A DNA stretch of 60,146 nucleotides, from the NCBI GenBank assembly GCA_009914555.1, contig WNDY01000025.1, forward strand, positions 1-60,146. The letters run 5' to 3'. A model generated the notes under the pieces. It was not told the DNA's origin. It saw only the letters and a program-made list of their open reading frames with translations, and made no database searches. Position numbers and translations under genes: made by a program. Positions 26,687 through 37,284 of this stretch are shown here, in pieces (positions within the stretch are counted from its first letter, which is position 1; each line of letters opens with the position of its first letter). The DNA is from Xylophilus sp. GTDB lineage: Bacteria; Pseudomonadota; Gammaproteobacteria; Burkholderiales; Burkholderiaceae_C.

Positions 26687-26977
26687 CTGAACCTTCGTCC
26701 TCTGCACGATCGCGTGATCGTCAAGCGCCTGGAACAGGAAACCAAGACGGCTTCCGGCATCGTGATCCCGGACAACGCCGCCGAAAAGCCCGACCAGGGC
26801 GAGGTGCTGGCCGTCGGCCCCGGCAAGAAGAACGACCAGGGCGTGGTGTCGCCCCTGGGCGTGAAGGTCGGCGACCGCGTGCTGTTCGGCAAGTACTCCG
26901 GCCAGACCGTCAAAGTCCACGGCGACGAACTGCTCGTCATGAAGGAAGACGACCTGTTCGCGGTCGTCGAGAAGTAA
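26687..26977 (+). CDS. groES: GroES co-chaperonin with an apparent CTG start
   Basis: GroES is the 10-kDa lid of the GroEL chamber. From [17 protein letters not shown] to the C-terminal [14 protein letters not shown] it is complete at 96 residues. The codon at the normal Met position is CTG (26687), with AGGAG 5 nt upstream. No ATG, GTG or TTG is present in frame near this point; ATG at 26682 is out of frame and meets TGA at once. Either CTG is used for initiation or two bases were lost from an original ATG. The mobile-loop segment ([15 protein letters not shown]) is intact. Confidence 0.9.
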   Translation: MNLRPLHDRVIVKRLEQETKTASGIVIPDNAAEKPDQGEVLAVGPGKKNDQGVVSPLGVKVGDRVLFGKYSGQTVKVHGDELLVMKEDDLFAVVEK

Positions 26978-27024
26978 GCGCGGGTCCCGCCGCATCCCAC
27001 CTCAACAGAATCCGGAGTCCATAG

Positions 27025-28674
<1,650 letters not shown>

Positions 28675-28682
28675 CGCCCCGT

Positions 28683-28783
28683 GCATGCCGGGCCGGCGAC
28701 CGCCCGGCATGCGGCACGGCATGACGCGCCCGCGCGCCGCAAGGCCCGCGGGCTTTTTCATGTCGTCCGCGGGCCTTGCGGCG
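28683..28783 (+). terminator. Tandem hairpins downstream of groEL
   Basis: The first hairpin pairs 28683-28693 (GCATGCCGGGC) with 28702-28712. The second is a 17-bp perfect inverted repeat, 28735-28751 with 28767-28783, around a 15-nt loop. Inside the second, GCCCGCGGGC followed by TTTTT forms a smaller intrinsic-terminator shape on the plus strand. They fit termination after groEL. Confidence 0.7.
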
Positions 28784-28863
28784 CTCAGCACGGCCTTGCC
28801 CGGCCGGCATGCGCGTGATGTCCGCACGGCCAGCCGCGCCAGGCTGCCCGCAGCGGGCTTTTG

Positions 28864-28869
28864 TACAAT
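28864..28869 (+). promoter_or_regulatory. -10 box for the SAH-riboswitch transcript
   Basis: TACAAT lies 8 nt before the first conserved base of the riboswitch (28878), so transcription should begin just ahead of the aptamer. The -35 is weak. Confidence 0.5.
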
Positions 28870-28877
28870 CCGCATCT

Positions 28878-28970
28878 TCCGAGGAGCGTTGCAACGCCTC
28901 CGCCGCCCATCACGGGCGCGCCGCGGGTCGTGAGGCTCGGAATATCCACACCGCAACGACGCTCGCCCAC
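28878..28970 (+). ncRNA. S-adenosylhomocysteine (SAH) riboswitch
   Basis: The conserved blocks of the SAH aptamer appear in order: CCGAGGAGCGTTGCAAC, then GTGAGGCTCGG, then CAACGACGCTC. The first and second can form P1/P2-type pairs (CCGAG with CTCGG), and GAGCGTTG can pair with CGACGCTC. It lies 75 nt before ahcY, the gene it usually controls. Binding of SAH should turn on ahcY and, by readthrough, the genes behind it. Confidence 0.92.
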
Positions 28971-29044
28971 GTCCAGTGTGCCTGCGCGCTTTCTTCGCCG
29001 CCGCCGGACGTGGTCGTCCAGATCTTCACCGGCGCCGACCGACC

Positions 29045-30484
<1,440 letters not shown>

Positions 30485-30510
30485 CTGGTCGACCCGAGGA
30501 ACGGCGGCAC

Positions 30511-31512
30511 ATGCGCGCGGATGTGTTTCTGGTGGAGCGCGGCCATGCCGCCACCCGGTCGCAGGCCCAGCGGCTCATCGCCGCCGGCGTGCGGTGGCGG
30601 CTGGCGGCGGGCATGCCGTGGAACCAGGTCGCGAAGAACGGCGACGAGATCCCGGCCGTCGCCGAGGTCGAACTGCTCGATGCGGCCGAGGCGAAGTATC
30701 TCTCGCGCGGCGGGCTGAAGCTCGAAGGCGCGCTGGCGGCCACGGGTGTGGCCGTGGCCGGCCTGCGCTGCCTGGACGTGGGCCAGAGCACCGGCGGCTT
30801 CACCGACTGCCTGCTGCAGCGGGGCGCATCCCAGGTCGTGGGCGTGGACGTAGGCCACGGCCAGCTGCACGCGCGGCTGCGCAGCGACCTGCGCGTGGTG
30901 GCGGTGGAGGGCGTCAATGCCCGCTCGCTCACCGCCGGATCGCTGCAGGACGCCTGCGAGGAAGCGCTGTCCGAACGGGTCGAGGAAGACCCCGAGGACA
31001 ACGATACCCAGCCCGTCGCGCCCTACGCCTGGATGCGCAACGGCGGCCTGGTCGACGACGCCTACGACGACAGCGACGATGCCACGGAGCAGGACGTCGA
31101 GTCCTTCAAGGCCGAGCGCGCCGCCCGGGACGAGGCCCGTGCCGAAGGCGCCCTCGCCACCGTGCGCCGGCGCCGCGCCGACCGTGCGGACGTGGACACG
31201 ACGCCCGCGTTCGACCTGGTGACGGGCGACGTGTCGTTCATCTCGCTCACACTGATCCTGCCGGCCGTGGTGCCGCTGCTGCGGCCCGGCGGCACGATGC
31301 TCATGCTGGTCAAGCCGCAGTTCGAGCTGCAGCCGGCCCAGGTCGGCAAGGGCGGCATCGTGCGCGATGCGGCGCTCTACGCGGTGGTCGAGCAGCGCCT
31401 GCGCGATGCCTGCGCGGCGCTCGGCCTTGCGGTCCTCGGCTGGCACGGCAGCACGATCGAAGGCGGCGACGGCAACCGCGAATTCTTCATCCATGCACGC
31501 AAGGGCCCATGA
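30511..31512 (+). CDS. tlyA: TlyA-family rRNA methyltransferase with an acidic insert
   Basis: TlyA proteins carry an S4 domain and an FtsJ-like SAM methyltransferase domain; characterised members 2'-O-methylate rRNA. S4 is at residues ~1-60 (RADVFLVERGHAATRSQAQRL), the SAM motif is CLDVGQSTGGFTDCLLQ and the catalytic region is LVTGDVSFISLTLILP. Between them an unusual ~80-residue acidic stretch (residues ~145-225, VEEDPEDNDTQ and DDAYDDSDDATEQD) makes it 333 residues against a usual ~250-270. It sits 26 nt after ahcY and overlaps metF by ATGA. Confidence 0.85.
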   Translation: MRADVFLVERGHAATRSQAQRLIAAGVRWRLAAGMPWNQVAKNGDEIPAVAEVELLDAAEAKYLSRGGLKLEGALAATGVAVAGLRCLDVGQSTGGFTDCLLQRGASQVVGVDVGHGQLHARLRSDLRVVAVEGVNARSLTAGSLQDACEEALSERVEEDPEDNDTQPVAPYAWMRNGGLVDDAYDDSDDATEQDVESFKAERAARDEARAEGALATVRRRRADRADVDTTPAFDLVTGDVSFISLTLILPAVVPLLRPGGTMLMLVKPQFELQPAQVGKGGIVRDAALYAVVEQRLRDACAALGLAVLGWHGSTIEGGDGNREFFIHARKGP

Positions 31513-32390
31513 GCGCATCTGCTTCCGCCGTTGAATCGAAGGCGCTGCCGGTCAGCGTCGAGTTCTTCCCGCCCAAGACGCCCGAAGGCGTGGTCAAGCT
31601 GCGCGGCGTGCGCCGCCAGCTCTACGGCGCGATCGCGCCGCAGTACTGCTCGGTGACCTATGGCGCAGGCGGCTCCACGCAGCGCGGCACCTTCGATGCG
31701 GTGGCCGAGATCCTGGCCGAGGGCGTGCCGGCGGCGAGCCATTTCTCCTGCATCGGCGCCACGCGCGAGAGCGTGCGCGAGCAGCTCGCGCAGCTCCAGG
31801 CGATGGGTGCGCGCCGGCTGGTGGCGCTGCGCGGCGACCTGCCCAGCGGCTATGGCGCGGGCGGCGAATTCCAGTACGCGAGCGACCTGGTGGCATTCAT
31901 CCGCGCCGAGACCGGCCGCGCATTCCACATCGAGGTCGCCGCCTATCCCGAGGTGCACCCGCAGGCCCGCTCGCCCGAATCCGACCTGCAGGCCTACGCG
32001 GCCAAGGTACGGGCCGGGGCCAACGGCGCGATCACGCAGTACTTCTACAATGCCGACGCGTACTTCCGCTTCGTCGACGACGCGCGCGCCGCGGGTGCCG
32101 ACGTTCCGGTGGTGCCGGGTATCATGCCGATCACCAGCTCGTCGCAGCTGATGCGCTTCTCCGACGCATCGGGCGCCGAAATTCCGCGCTGGATCCGGCT
32201 GCGGCTGCAGGCGTATGGCGACGACGTGGAGTCGATCCGCGCCTTCGGCCTCGATGTGGTCGCGGCGCTGTGCGAGCGGCTGCGCGCCGGCGGCGCGCCG
32301 GGCCTGCACTTCTACACGATGAACCAGAGCACGGCGACACTGGAGCTCTGCCGCCGATTGAACCTTGGAGCACGCCTTGCCTCAGCCTGA
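31509..32390 (+). CDS. metF: 5,10-methylenetetrahydrofolate reductase
   Basis: MetF reduces methylene-THF to methyl-THF, the methyl donor for homocysteine methylation. This is a single TIM-barrel domain of 293 residues: VSVEFFPPKTPEG, CSVTYGAGGSTQRGT, LRGDLPSGYG, EVAAYPEVHPQA and FYTMNQSTATLEL at the C-terminus. Its start overlaps tlyA (ATGA). Its place behind the SAH riboswitch joins SAH recycling to methionine regeneration. Confidence 0.95.
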   Translation: MSASASAVESKALPVSVEFFPPKTPEGVVKLRGVRRQLYGAIAPQYCSVTYGAGGSTQRGTFDAVAEILAEGVPAASHFSCIGATRESVREQLAQLQAMGARRLVALRGDLPSGYGAGGEFQYASDLVAFIRAETGRAFHIEVAAYPEVHPQARSPESDLQAYAAKVRAGANGAITQYFYNADAYFRFVDDARAAGADVPVVPGIMPITSSSQLMRFSDASGAEIPRWIRLRLQAYGDDVESIRAFGLDVVAALCERLRAGGAPGLHFYTMNQSTATLELCRRLNLGARLASA

Positions 32391-32907
32391 CCGCATCGCT
32401 TCATTCTGGGTACCCCGCATCGCGGCGGTGGCGCTTGCCGCCGGCATGGGCTGCGCCGCTGCGCAGCAGCAGCCCGATGCCGCTGCCGAGTCGCCGGAGC
32501 CTGCGCCGGCACAGCAGCACCGGCTGGCCGCGGCCTCGTCCTGGCTCACGCGCTATGCGATCGAGCGGGGCGGCGCCTCGTGGTACGCACAACGCTTTCA
32601 CCAGCGGCGCATCGCGAGCGGCGAACGCTACGACCAGAGCGCTTTCACCGCCGCCCACCGCACACTGCCATTCGGCACGCGCGTGTGCGTGCACAGCCTC
32701 GTCAACGGACGCGAGGTGATGGTGCGCATCAACGACCGCGGCCCATACCTTCGCTCGCGCGTGATCGACGTGAGCCTGGCTGCGGCCGAGGCGCTCGGCA
32801 TGGTTGGCCGCGGCGTCAAGGACGTCGTGCTGACGCTGCCGTCGTCGACAGGACGCGCCTGCGGCGCCCAGGGCGTGACCGCAGCGCTGGATACCCCCGA
32901 GGAGTAG
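32377..32907 (+). CDS. rlpA: RlpA-like septal-ring lipoprotein/lytic transglycosylase family protein
   Basis: RlpA proteins have a double-psi beta-barrel and in some species cleave denuded glycan. The domain spans residues ~65-150: GGASWYAQRFHQRRIASGE, HRTLPFGTRVCVHSL, VMVRINDRGPYLRSRVIDVS. A hydrophobic segment (AAVALAAGMGCAAAQQQ) serves as a signal peptide; its Cys lies in no clear lipobox, and there is no SPOR domain. TTG 32377 is preferred because GGAG lies 6 nt before it; TTG 32365 has none. It overlaps the metF end. Confidence 0.8.
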   Translation: MPQPDRIASFWVPRIAAVALAAGMGCAAAQQQPDAAAESPEPAPAQQHRLAAASSWLTRYAIERGGASWYAQRFHQRRIASGERYDQSAFTAAHRTLPFGTRVCVHSLVNGREVMVRINDRGPYLRSRVIDVSLAAAEALGMVGRGVKDVVLTLPSSTGRACGAQGVTAALDTPEE

Positions 32908-32960
32908 GTATCTGTAGCGCGCGTGGAATGCGCGCCAGGGGTTGATGCAAGGGGGAGTAT
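32905..32960. repeat. Intergenic GGGGTAT-type element, copy 4
   Basis: Between the convergent rlpA and rlmJ stops, the sequence starts TAGGTATC and ends GGGGGAGTAT, 5 nt from the rlmJ stop. GCGCGC at 32917-32922 pairs with GCGCGC at 32930-32935 around a 7-nt loop. It is the shortest and most diverged copy on its left side. Confidence 0.4.
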
Positions 32961-32965
32961 AAGAG

Positions 32966-33859
32966 TCAGCCGCCGGTTTCCAGCACGAAGCTCGCGTGGC
33001 GGTCCTGCCCCAGGATCTCCACGAGCTGCGGCAGCGCCGGGGCCAGTGCCGCTTTGAGCGTGTAAGGCGGGTTGATCAGGAACATGCCGCTGGCCGGCAG
33101 GCCCGGGCGGCGCGTCTCGCCGGTGGCTGCGTCCTGGCTGATCCTGCTGGACTTGACTGTCAGCGCCGCGTGCAGCCAGCTCCTGCCGGCCTGGGTGGCC
33201 AGCGTGCGCAGCCGGCGCGGCAGATCGTGCGCCTCGGGGCGCGGAATGATCGGGTACCAGACGGCATAGGTGCCGGTGGCGAAGCGCTTGAGCGCTTCGG
33301 CGGCAAAGCCGAGCACGCGGGCGTAGTCGGTCTTCATCTCGTAGCTCGGGTCGCACAGCACCAACGCGCGGCGCGAGGGCGGCGGCAGGAACTTGACGGC
33401 CGAGCCGAAGCCGTCCTCGCGCAGCACCGCGACCTGGCGGCCGGCGTCGAGCTGGGCGATGTTGCCGTCGAGCGCCCGCGCGTCCGATGGGTGCAGCTCG
33501 TAGAGCTTGAGCCGGTCGTGCGGTCGCAGCAGGCGCTGGGCGATGAAGGGCGAGCCAGGATAGACGCGCGGCTGCTTCGCCGGGCCGTGGTTGAAGGCGC
33601 GCACGAGGTCCAGGTAGGCCTGGAGCGCGGGCGCCAGCGTCGCGTCGGACGCCGCGAGCGCATGGATGCCGTGCGCGGCCTCGCCGCTGGTCGAGGCATA
33701 GTCGCCGTCGAGCCGATAGAGCCCGGCGCCGGCATGGGTGTCGACGACGGTGAGGGCCGCTTCCTTCTCGGTCAGGTGCTGCAAGGTGGCGACCAGCACG
33801 GTGTGCTTGAGCACATCGGCATGGTTGCCCGCGTGGAAGGCGTGGCGGTAGCTGAACAT
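32966..33859 (-). CDS. rlmJ: 23S rRNA (adenine2030-N6)-methyltransferase
   Basis: RlmJ methylates A2030 of 23S rRNA. At 297 residues the family start MFSYRHAFHAGNHADVLKH is clear. VVDTHAGAGLY is the SAM site, the catalytic N6-methyltransferase motif is DPSY (LCDPSYEMKTDY), and FLINPPYTL follows near the end. A longer in-frame reading from 33943 lacks conservation. TACCAT lies 6 nt before ATG 33859 and there is no Shine-Dalgarno sequence, so this may be another leaderless start. Confidence 0.93.
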   Translation of the reverse strand: MFSYRHAFHAGNHADVLKHTVLVATLQHLTEKEAALTVVDTHAGAGLYRLDGDYASTSGEAAHGIHALAASDATLAPALQAYLDLVRAFNHGPAKQPRVYPGSPFIAQRLLRPHDRLKLYELHPSDARALDGNIAQLDAGRQVAVLREDGFGSAVKFLPPPSRRALVLCDPSYEMKTDYARVLGFAAEALKRFATGTYAVWYPIIPRPEAHDLPRRLRTLATQAGRSWLHAALTVKSSRISQDAATGETRRPGLPASGMFLINPPYTLKAALAPALPQLVEILGQDRHASFVLETGG

Positions 33860-33972
33860 CCGGCAATGGTACCGGCGCGCGGGCCGCCGGCCGCCGGGCT
33901 GGCGCACGGCAGGCTTCTGGGACATGATGTCGCGCCGCAGCATCGCCTTGACTGCCGCGGACGCCTTTTGCC

Positions 33973-35616
33973 ATGACCCCCGCCAACGATCCGCCGCAAC
34001 CCGTCCACGTCCCGGCCGTCAGCCACATCGATGCGCTGCCGCCGGGCAGCCGCCTGGCGGAATTCGAAGTCGTCGGCCTGCTCGGCGTGGGCGGCTTCGG
34101 CATGGTCTACCACGCGTTCGACCATTCGCTGCACCGCGCCGTGGCGATCAAGGAATACATGCCGGCCGCCCTGGTGGGGCGCGCCGCCGGACTGTCGGTG
34201 ACGCTGCGTTCGTCCGCCGACGCGCAGCCGTTCGAGGCCGGGCTGCGCTCCTTCATCGGCGAGGCCCGGCTGCTGGCGCAGTTCGACCATCCCTCGCTGG
34301 TCAAGGTGTTCCGCTTCTGGGAGGCCAACGGCACGGCCTACATGGTGATGCCGCTCTACGCCGGCACCACGCTCAAGCAGGCGCGCGCGCAACTGCGCCG
34401 GCCGCCGTCGGAGCAGTGGCTGCGCACCGTGCTCTGGTCGGCGCTCGGTGCGCTGCGCGTGCTGCACGGGGCCCAGACGCTGCACCGCGACGTCTCGCCC
34501 GACAACATCTTCCTGCAGGACATCGGCCCGCCGGTGCTGCTGGACCTGGGCGCTGCCCGCCGCGCGATCGGCGAGGGCACGCGCCACCATACGGCCGTGC
34601 TCAAGGTCAACTATGCGCCGGTCGAGCAATATGCCGAGGCCGCGAGCGACCTGCGCCAGGGTCCGTGGACCGATCTCTACGCGCTGGCCGCCGTAGTGCA
34701 CGGCCTGGTCTGCAACGAGCCGCCGCCGCCGGCCACGTTCCGCGTGCTGCGCGACCGCATGGTGCCGTTCGAGCAGGCGGCTGCCACGGTCGAGGCCGAG
34801 TTTGGTGAGCGCTATTCGCCGGCCTTCGTCGGCGCGGTCACGCGGGCGCTGTCGATCCGACCCGAGGACCGGCCGCAGAGCATCGACGCGTTCATCGCCG
34901 CGATGGCGCTGCTGCCGCCGGCCCAGCCGCTCGAAACCTTCGACTGGCGTGCCGCCAGCGGCGATGCCTGGGCCGATCCGGTCGACCTGGCGGTGGACCC
35001 GGCGCCGACCGGGGCCGCCGTGCCGCCGCCGCAGGAGCGCACCCAGGTGCTGCCGCCCCGCCTGCCCGGCGTCACGCTTGCGGACATGCCGGCGCCTGCC
35101 ACGGGGCCGATGGCATTGCCTGCGCCGCCGCCCGCTGCCGAAGCGGCGGCTGCCGGGAGCGGAGCCGCGCCACCGCCGCGCCACCGCGGCCGCATCGCGG
35201 CGATCGCGGGCCTGACGGCGCTGCTTGCAGCCGCAGCCTTCGCCTGGAGCCTCCAGCGCACGCCGCCGCAGCCCGACATCGTCCGCACGCCGGACGACCA
35301 GGTCATCACCGAGGCGCCCGAAGCCGTATCCGTACCCACAGCGGCGTCGCGCGAGCCGGCTGCCGTCGCGGCAGCGACTGCACCTGCATCCCCGCGCCCG
35401 GCCAGGCCGGAGCCGGCGGTCTGGCCCGTGGCGGGCGAAACGGCACCCGCACGCCGGCCCGTCGAGCGCACCTCGGCGATCTGCGCCGATGCCAGCGCCT
35501 TCGGCCGCACCATGTGCATCCACACCGAATGCCAAAAGCCAGCCAATGCGCACAACGCCGTCTGCGTGGACTACCGGCGCAAGCAGCGCGAGGAGCGCGA
35601 GCGGCTGTCGAACTGA
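33973..35616 (+). CDS. Hanks-type serine/threonine protein kinase, membrane-anchored
   Basis: Residues ~28-300 form a eukaryotic-like kinase: Gly loop LLGVGGFGMVYHA, Lys in AVAIKEYMP, catalytic loop LHRDVSPDNIFLQD, and DLGAAR in place of DFG. A Pro/Ala-rich juxtamembrane region follows, one membrane segment (IAAIAGLTALLAAAAFAWSL, residues ~410) and an outer tail with a small Cys-rich motif (ICADASAFGRTMCIHTECQ). It has no PASTA repeats. The partner phosphatase and substrates are not in the neighbourhood. It is divergent from rlmJ. Confidence 0.85.
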   Translation: MTPANDPPQPVHVPAVSHIDALPPGSRLAEFEVVGLLGVGGFGMVYHAFDHSLHRAVAIKEYMPAALVGRAAGLSVTLRSSADAQPFEAGLRSFIGEARLLAQFDHPSLVKVFRFWEANGTAYMVMPLYAGTTLKQARAQLRRPPSEQWLRTVLWSALGALRVLHGAQTLHRDVSPDNIFLQDIGPPVLLDLGAARRAIGEGTRHHTAVLKVNYAPVEQYAEAASDLRQGPWTDLYALAAVVHGLVCNEPPPPATFRVLRDRMVPFEQAAATVEAEFGERYSPAFVGAVTRALSIRPEDRPQSIDAFIAAMALLPPAQPLETFDWRAASGDAWADPVDLAVDPAPTGAAVPPPQERTQVLPPRLPGVTLADMPAPATGPMALPAPPPAAEAAAAGSGAAPPPRHRGRIAAIAGLTALLAAAAFAWSLQRTPPQPDIVRTPDDQVITEAPEAVSVPTAASREPAAVAAATAPASPRPARPEPAVWPVAGETAPARRPVERTSAICADASAFGRTMCIHTECQKPANAHNAVCVDYRRKQREERERLSN

Positions 35617-35627
35617 CTGCCGAAGAT

Positions 35628-35656
35628 TTGGCGGCAGCCCGGCTGTGCGCTAGAAT
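35628..35656 (+). promoter_or_regulatory. Sigma70 promoter of rplM-rpsI
   Basis: TTGGCG, a 17-nt spacer and TAGAAT form the best sigma70-type promoter in the window. It leaves a leader of about 130 nt before rplM, long enough for structure; I see no assured L13-type regulatory fold. Confidence 0.65.
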
Positions 35657-35790
35657 GCCGGGTTTCGCAGCGCATTTCGTGGCCCCGCGGCGAAACGGCA
35701 GTCTGCCGACCCCACCTAAGAGGTTTCCTCCAGAGAAACACCGACCGTGGAAAAGGGCCCTTTTCGTACCAGCTCGAAAGCTCCAAAGCT

Positions 35791-36222
35791 ATGTCTACTA
35801 CGGTCAGCGCGAAACCCGCTGAGGTGGTGCACGAGTGGTTTGTGATTGACGCCACCGACAAGGTGCTCGGCCGGGTAGCCAGCGAAGTTGCCCACCGTCT
35901 GCGCGGCAAGCACAAGGCCATTTACACGCCTCACGTCGATACCGGCGACTACATCGTCGTCATCAACGCATCCAAGCTCAAGGTCACCGGCACCAAGTCG
36001 CTCGACAAGGTGTACTACCGCCATTCGGGCTTCCCCGGCGGCATCACCGCCACCAACTTCCGCGACCTGCAGGCCAAGCATCCCGGCCGTGCGCTCGAGA
36101 AGGCCGTCAAGGGCATGCTGCCCAAGGGTCCGCTCGGCTACGCGCAGATCAAGAAGCTCAAGGTCTATGGCGGTGCCGAGCATCCGCACACGGCCCAGCA
36201 GCCCAAAGTCCTGGACATCTGA
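35791..36222 (+). CDS. rplM: 50S ribosomal protein L13
   Basis: The protein has 143 residues. [38 protein letters not shown] and [20 protein letters not shown] are L13 signatures. It is followed 11 nt later by rpsI, the universal L13-S9 pair. No strong Shine-Dalgarno sequence precedes ATG 35791. Confidence 0.97.
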   Translation: MSTTVSAKPAEVVHEWFVIDATDKVLGRVASEVAHRLRGKHKAIYTPHVDTGDYIVVINASKLKVTGTKSLDKVYYRHSGFPGGITATNFRDLQAKHPGRALEKAVKGMLPKGPLGYAQIKKLKVYGGAEHPHTAQQPKVLDI

Positions 36223-36233
36223 GGAGCCCGGAA

Positions 36234-36629
36234 ATGACCATTGGTGAATGGAACAACGGCACCGGCCGTCGCAAGTCCAGCGTCGCCCGCGTGTTCCTCA
36301 AGAAGGGCTCCGGCAAGATCACGATCAACGGCAAGGATGTCGTCGAGTACTTCGGCCGCGCCACGTCGGTGATGATCGCCAAGCAGCCGCTGGTGTTGAC
36401 CAACCATGTCGAAACCTTCGACATCCAGATCAACGTCCACGGCGGCGGCGAATCCGGCCAGGCCGGCGCGGCCCGCCACGGCATCACCCGCGCCCTGATC
36501 GACTACGACGCTACGCTCAAGCCGGCGCTGTCGGCCGCAGGCTTCGTGACCCGCGACGCCCGCGAGGTCGAGCGCAAGAAGGTCGGCCTGCACTCCGCAC
36601 GCCGCCGCAAGCAGTTCTCCAAGCGCTGA
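36234..36629 (+). CDS. rpsI: 30S ribosomal protein S9
   Basis: The protein has 131 residues. [19 protein letters not shown] at the N-terminus and [16 protein letters not shown] at the C-terminus (the tail that reaches the P-site tRNA) are diagnostic. The Shine-Dalgarno sequence GAGGAG precedes ATG 36234. It is cotranscribed with rplM and followed by a hairpin. Confidence 0.97.
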   Translation: MTIGEWNNGTGRRKSSVARVFLKKGSGKITINGKDVVEYFGRATSVMIAKQPLVLTNHVETFDIQINVHGGGESGQAGAARHGITRALIDYDATLKPALSAAGFVTRDAREVERKKVGLHSARRRKQFSKR

Positions 36630-36653
36630 TCCAGGCGCCTGCAGTTCCGCACG

Positions 36654-36686
36654 CACAGCCGCCCCATTCGCTTGGAGGCGGCTGTG
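36654..36686 (+). terminator. Hairpin after rpsI
   Basis: CACAGCCGCC (36654-36663) pairs perfectly with GGCGGCTGTG (36677-36686) around a 13-nt loop. Only a short T stretch follows, so termination may be partial, allowing some readthrough into erpA. Confidence 0.6.
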
Positions 36687-36807
36687 CTGCTTTGGGGAGG
36701 GAGCGGGGGCGGCCCTTCTGCCCGAATGGCCGGCCAACAACCCTGAGAGCAGCAGGCCCGGCAGGCTTGCGATACGATCGACCCAAAGCTTCCCCAGGAG
36801 TACACGC

Positions 36808-37173
36808 ATGAGCGCCGTCGCCGAGAACATTTCCACGACCCTGCCCGAACCGATCATCTTCACCGATAGCGCGGCCGCCAAGGTGGCCGACCTGATCGCC
36901 GAGGAAGGCAACCCCGACCTGAAGCTGCGCGTCTTCGTGCAGGGCGGCGGCTGCTCGGGCTTCCAGTACGGCTTCACGTTCGACGAGATCGCCAACGAGG
37001 ACGACACTACCATGACGAAGAACGGCGTGTCCCTGCTCATTGACGCGATGAGCTACCAGTACCTCGTCGGTGCCGAGATCGACTACAAGGAAGACCTGCA
37101 GGGCGCGCAGTTCGTGATCAAGAATCCGAACGCGACGACCACCTGCGGCTGCGGCTCGAGCTTCTCGGTCTGA
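36808..37173 (+). CDS. erpA: ErpA, A-type iron-sulfur cluster insertion protein
   Basis: ErpA delivers Fe-S clusters to apoproteins. At 121 residues, the three cluster ligands are present: Cys in [11 protein letters not shown] and the CGCGSSF pair at the C-terminus. It has an Ala/Thr-rich N-terminal extension. The Shine-Dalgarno sequence is AGGAG before ATG 36808. A strong terminator follows at 37225. Confidence 0.95.
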   Translation: MSAVAENISTTLPEPIIFTDSAAAKVADLIAEEGNPDLKLRVFVQGGGCSGFQYGFTFDEIANEDDTTMTKNGVSLLIDAMSYQYLVGAEIDYKEDLQGAQFVIKNPNATTTCGCGSSFSV

Positions 37174-37224
37174 TCCTGCGCTGTCGTGCCGGCCCCGCTG
37201 TCCGCACGGTAGGTCCCACCTCCC

Positions 37225-37252
37225 AAGCCGCCGCAAGGCGGCTTTTGTTTTT
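37225..37252 (+). terminator. Rho-independent terminator after erpA
   Basis: AAGCCGCC, loop GCAA, GGCGGCTT, then TTGTTTTT: an 8-bp stem with a tetraloop and a T tract, the clearest intrinsic terminator in the window. Confidence 0.9.
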
Positions 37253-37284
37253 GATCCCGCAGCATACCGACAACAACGAGACAC

